This document shows positions 4,846 through 7,122 of a DNA stretch of 7,122 bases, piece by piece. Source of the stretch: CAZCWX01 sp964502465 (lineage in GTDB: Bacteria > Desulfobacterota > Binatia > Bin18); the NCBI GenBank assembly GCA_964502465.1, contig CAZCWX010000716.1:1-7122 (forward strand). Direction: 5' to 3'. Under the pieces are notes generated by a model, which had not been told where the DNA came from, did no database searches, and saw only the letters and a program-made list of their open reading frames with translations. Position numbers and translations under genes: made by a program. Numbering within the stretch: the stretch's first letter is position 1; each line of letters begins with the position of its first letter.

Positions 4846-6191
4846 AGGATTCGAGCATTCCTGCTGCAAGTTCGCCTGCCTCTATGGCTCAGCCGGCAAT
4901 CGTCACTCGATTTGCTCGCCAAGCCGTCCTCACTCGTCTGGGCAGTTTGCAGCACGGGCACCTCACTATCGTGGACGGAAACGAACGGCTGACATTTGGT
5001 ACCCTTTCTCAGGACTGTCCACTCGCAGCCACACTGTTCGTTCATGACCCTCGCTTTTACCGTGACATCGCCTTTGGTGGGGATATCGGCGCCGGCGAAG
5101 CCTATATGGAGGGGTTCTGGTCGTGTGACGACCTCACCACACTGGTCCGTCTTTTGCTGCGCAACCGTGACACACTCGATAGGATGGCAACAGGGCTTGC
5201 CCGTTTGACAGCCCCCCTGCGCCACCTGTTTCATCTCCTGCGCCGCAACAGCAAGACTGGCAGCCAACGCAATATCGCTGCTCACTATGATCTGGGCAAC
5301 AACTTTTTCTCTGCCTTTCTCGACGAGACGATGACATACTCCTGCGGCATTTTTTACCGCCCAGACAGCACGCTGCAGGAAGCATCCATCGCGAAGCTCG
5401 AGCGGATTTGTCACAAATTGCAGCTTGCGCCAACAGACCAACTATTGGAAATCGGCACCGGCTGGGGCAGCTTTGCTATCCATGCGGCACAGCGGTACGG
5501 CTGCCAGGTGACCACAACGACGATTTCCCGGCAGCAGCATGAACTGGCTCGTCAGCGTATTGCCGATGCCGGAGTTTCCCACCGCGTAACTGTTCTCTGT
5601 GAAGATTATCGCAATCTGACAGGCCAGTACGACAAACTCGTCTCGATCGAGATGATCGAAGCGGTTGGTCATGCCTATTATGACACCTACTTTCGCTGCT
5701 GCAGCAACCTGCTGAAACCTGAGGGCATGATGCTGTTGCAAGCCATCACCCTTGCCGACCAACAGTATGAACGAGCCAAACGTTCGGTTGACTTCATCCA
5801 ACGGTACATCTTTCCAGGCAGTTGTATTCCTTCAGTCACAGCCATCTGCCAATCCCTCACCCGTGCAACCAATTTGCGTCTCTTTCACCTGGAAGATATG
5901 ACTCCTCACTATGCAACAACCCTCCGCTGTTGGCGGGAGCGGTTCTTCTCCAATGTGCATCAGGTGCGCGCGCTCGGGTATCCCGAGGCTTTTCTCCGTA
6001 TGTGGGAGTTTTATCTTTGCTACTGTGAAGGGGGGTTCCAAGAGCGAGCGGTCGGTGATGTGCAGATGTTGCTCACCAAACCGTTCTGCCGCCGGGAGCC
6101 GATTCTTCCTGCGCTAACCGAGCAAGGGTATCAATGGGACTTCAGGCGGAACCCGACTGGATCCGAGCGGTTGGGCGACACACCAACATGA
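4842..6191 (+). CDS. Cyclopropane-fatty-acyl-phospholipid synthase-like SAM methyltransferase
   Basis: This 449-residue protein transfers a methyl carbon from SAM to an unsaturated acyl chain. An N-terminal substrate domain (about 20-135) is followed by NIAAHYDLGNNFF (144-156), YSCGIFY (167-172), SAM motif I LLEIGTGWGS (201-210), MIEAVG (271-276), RYIFPGSCIPS (321-331) and FYLCYCEGGF (390-399). Compared with E. coli Cfa, from memory, Cys168, Glu273 and Tyr391 match the bicarbonate-site residues Cys139, Glu239 and Tyr317. Gln300 replaces His266 (LLQAI instead of LLHTI). The MIEAVG and LLQ-I features resemble the C-terminal half of plant cyclopropane synthases. ATG 4842 overlaps the DUF1365 stop and has GGAG 11 bases upstream; ATG 4884 is a less likely alternative. 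Its TGA overlaps the next ATG. The product may be a cyclopropane, methyl-branched or furan-precursor fatty acid. Confidence 0.93.
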   Translation: MKDSSIPAASSPASMAQPAIVTRFARQAVLTRLGSLQHGHLTIVDGNERLTFGTLSQDCPLAATLFVHDPRFYRDIAFGGDIGAGEAYMEGFWSCDDLTTLVRLLLRNRDTLDRMATGLARLTAPLRHLFHLLRRNSKTGSQRNIAAHYDLGNNFFSAFLDETMTYSCGIFYRPDSTLQEASIAKLERICHKLQLAPTDQLLEIGTGWGSFAIHAAQRYGCQVTTTTISRQQHELARQRIADAGVSHRVTVLCEDYRNLTGQYDKLVSIEMIEAVGHAYYDTYFRCCSNLLKPEGMMLLQAITLADQQYERAKRSVDFIQRYIFPGSCIPSVTAICQSLTRATNLRLFHLEDMTPHYATTLRCWRERFFSNVHQVRALGYPEAFLRMWEFYLCYCEGGFQERAVGDVQMLLTKPFCRREPILPALTEQGYQWDFRRNPTGSERLGDTPT

Positions 6192-7122
6192 CACAGACAC
6201 TGATTAACGCGTTCTCCTTTTATATCGGCTGGTTTGCCTGTGTGCTGGGAGCTGCGCAAGGTTACCCTATGCTTGGTCCGTTTGTTGTGGTACTCCTCTT
6301 GGGACTGCACTTGTTTTTGACCACTGACAGAGCGCGCGAGGTTCGGGTGATCGCGACCGCTGGCATTGTTGGATCGCTGCTTGATACGCTCATGATGCGG
6401 GGTGGGATGTATACTTTTGTGGGTCATTCGCTGAGTTGGTTCTGTCCGGTATGGATCACTGCGCTGTGGATGATTTTCGCCACCACATTGCATAGTTCAT
6501 TGCGTTGGCTCCTCGACCGCTATGTGCTCGCGGCTCTGCTTGGTGCAGCTGGAGGTCCGCTGAGTTACTATGCTGGCGCACGGCTTGGCGCGCTCACCCT
6601 TCCCTCTCCACCCGAACCGAGTCTCATCGTGCTGGCGGTCGTGTGGGGCATGGCACTCCCTGGGCTGGTCTGGTTCGCGACAGTGATGTCGGCTGCTCAA
6701 CATCGTAGACAGGGATTGGTGGGAATGCTCCTGCTTTCCCTGTCTCTCTTTGCCACACTCCCGAACGTGAGCCGCGCTGCGGAAATTGAAGGTGTGTTCT
6801 TTCCTGAGCGCTACGACTTCCACGGAACCAACCTGATTCTGAACGGTGTCGGACTTTTGCGCTACCGTATCTTTTTCAAAGGATATGTTTCCGCACTGTA
6901 TGTGGGTGAGGGAGTCACACCGACAGAAGTGCTGACAGACGTCCCCAAGCGGTTGGAGCTGCAATACTTTTGGGCGATTGCAGGTCCAGACTTCGGAAAG
7001 GCTGCTGACGCAATTTTAAAGGACAACGTTCCAGCTTCGACACTGTTGCGGTTACAGTCTCGCATCGATCAATTGCATGCCCTGTACGAAGATGTGAAGC
7101 CAGGGGATCGCTATGCACTCAC
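6188..7122 (+). CDS. DUF2878 membrane domain joined to a chalcone-isomerase-like domain (3' end missing)
   Basis: ATG 6188 overlaps the methyltransferase TGA and opens a frame with no stop for 311 codons to the window edge. Residues 1-173 resemble DUF2878, an integral membrane family, with about six hydrophobic helices (roughly 5-24, 27-46, 52-70, 83-101, 112-136 and 145-168) and a basic end HRR (172-174). Residues 177-199 form another hydrophobic segment ending SRAAEIEG, like a signal peptide or anchor. From about 198 the protein resembles chalcone-isomerase-family proteins: EIEGVFFPERY, GVGLLRYRIFFKGYVSALYVG (220-240, two overlapping stretches) and the GPDFGKA region. In related clusters these are usually neighbouring genes. 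Here they are in frame, and the topology would put the second domain in the periplasm. An internal ATG at 6725 with AGGGA nine bases upstream could also start the second domain separately. Function is unknown; the place in the operon suggests lipid handling. Confidence 0.85.
   Translation, partial: MTQTLINAFSFYIGWFACVLGAAQGYPMLGPFVVVLLLGLHLFLTTDRAREVRVIATAGIVGSLLDTLMMRGGMYTFVGHSLSWFCPVWITALWMIFATTLHSSLRWLLDRYVLAALLGAAGGPLSYYAGARLGALTLPSPPEPSLIVLAVVWGMALPGLVWFATVMSAAQHRRQGLVGMLLLSLSLFATLPNVSRAAEIEGVFFPERYDFHGTNLILNGVGLLRYRIFFKGYVSALYVGEGVTPTEVLTDVPKRLELQYFWAIAGPDFGKAADAILKDNVPASTLLRLQSRIDQLHALYEDVKPGDRYAL

Noticed and set aside
4794..5441. Leftward 215-codon ORF
   Set aside because: Antisense to the N-terminal half of the methyltransferase; low-complexity translation without known motifs.
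6131..6964. Two leftward ORFs (120 and 155 codons) at the right end
   Set aside because: They oppose the DUF2878-chalcone-isomerase frame, which has membrane helices, an ATGA overlap with the upstream gene and family motifs.

Overview
The window is one divergent, apparently light-controlled lipid-modification locus from a Gram-negative bacterium. It has moderate to slightly high GC, tight gene packing, 4-base stop/start overlaps and Proteobacteria-like gene families. The sequence alone does not fix genus or phylum. There are no RNA genes, insertion sequences or CRISPR arrays.

Minus strand, from about 1496 down to the left edge: a MerR-type regulator with a cobalamin-binding photosensor domain (CarH/LitR type). 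It is followed 33 bases later by a second gene that runs off the left edge, a SAM-dependent methyltransferase of the cyclopropane-fatty-acid-synthase superfamily. That second gene starts with GTG behind a strong Shine-Dalgarno sequence and is easy to miss.

Centre, 1497-1654: an AT-rich divergent control region. It has recognisable sigma70-type promoters on both strands. Two TnnACA units spaced 11 bp apart overlap the rightward -35 box, as in known CarH operators, and a perfect 8-bp inverted repeat brackets them. The leftward promoter lies so close to the regulator's ATG that the mRNA would be leaderless or nearly so.

Plus strand, 1655 to the right edge: a possible 53-residue leader ORF with a good ribosome-binding site, an acyl-CoA type (delta-9) desaturase, an FAD-dependent oxidoreductase, a DUF1365 protein, a cyclopropane-synthase-like methyltransferase, and a long open frame joining a six-helix DUF2878 membrane domain to a chalcone-isomerase-like domain that is cut by the right edge. 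Gaps are 26 and 2 bases, then two ATGA overlaps, so these genes are almost certainly one operon.

Working model (inference): in the dark the B12 regulator holds both promoters down, and light destroys adenosylcobalamin and releases it. The desaturase supplies a cis double bond, the methyltransferase adds a methyl carbon from SAM, and the FAD and DUF1365 proteins modify or channel the product further. The membrane/periplasmic fusion may move or protect it. The FAD oxidoreductase plus methyltransferase pair mirrors the two halves of plant cyclopropane synthases, and related bacterial clusters make cyclopropane or furan fatty acids that help against singlet oxygen. The exact product here cannot be read from sequence. 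The most unusual points are the substitutions at photosensor and catalytic positions, the operator architecture, the leader ORF and the DUF2878-chalcone-isomerase fusion.
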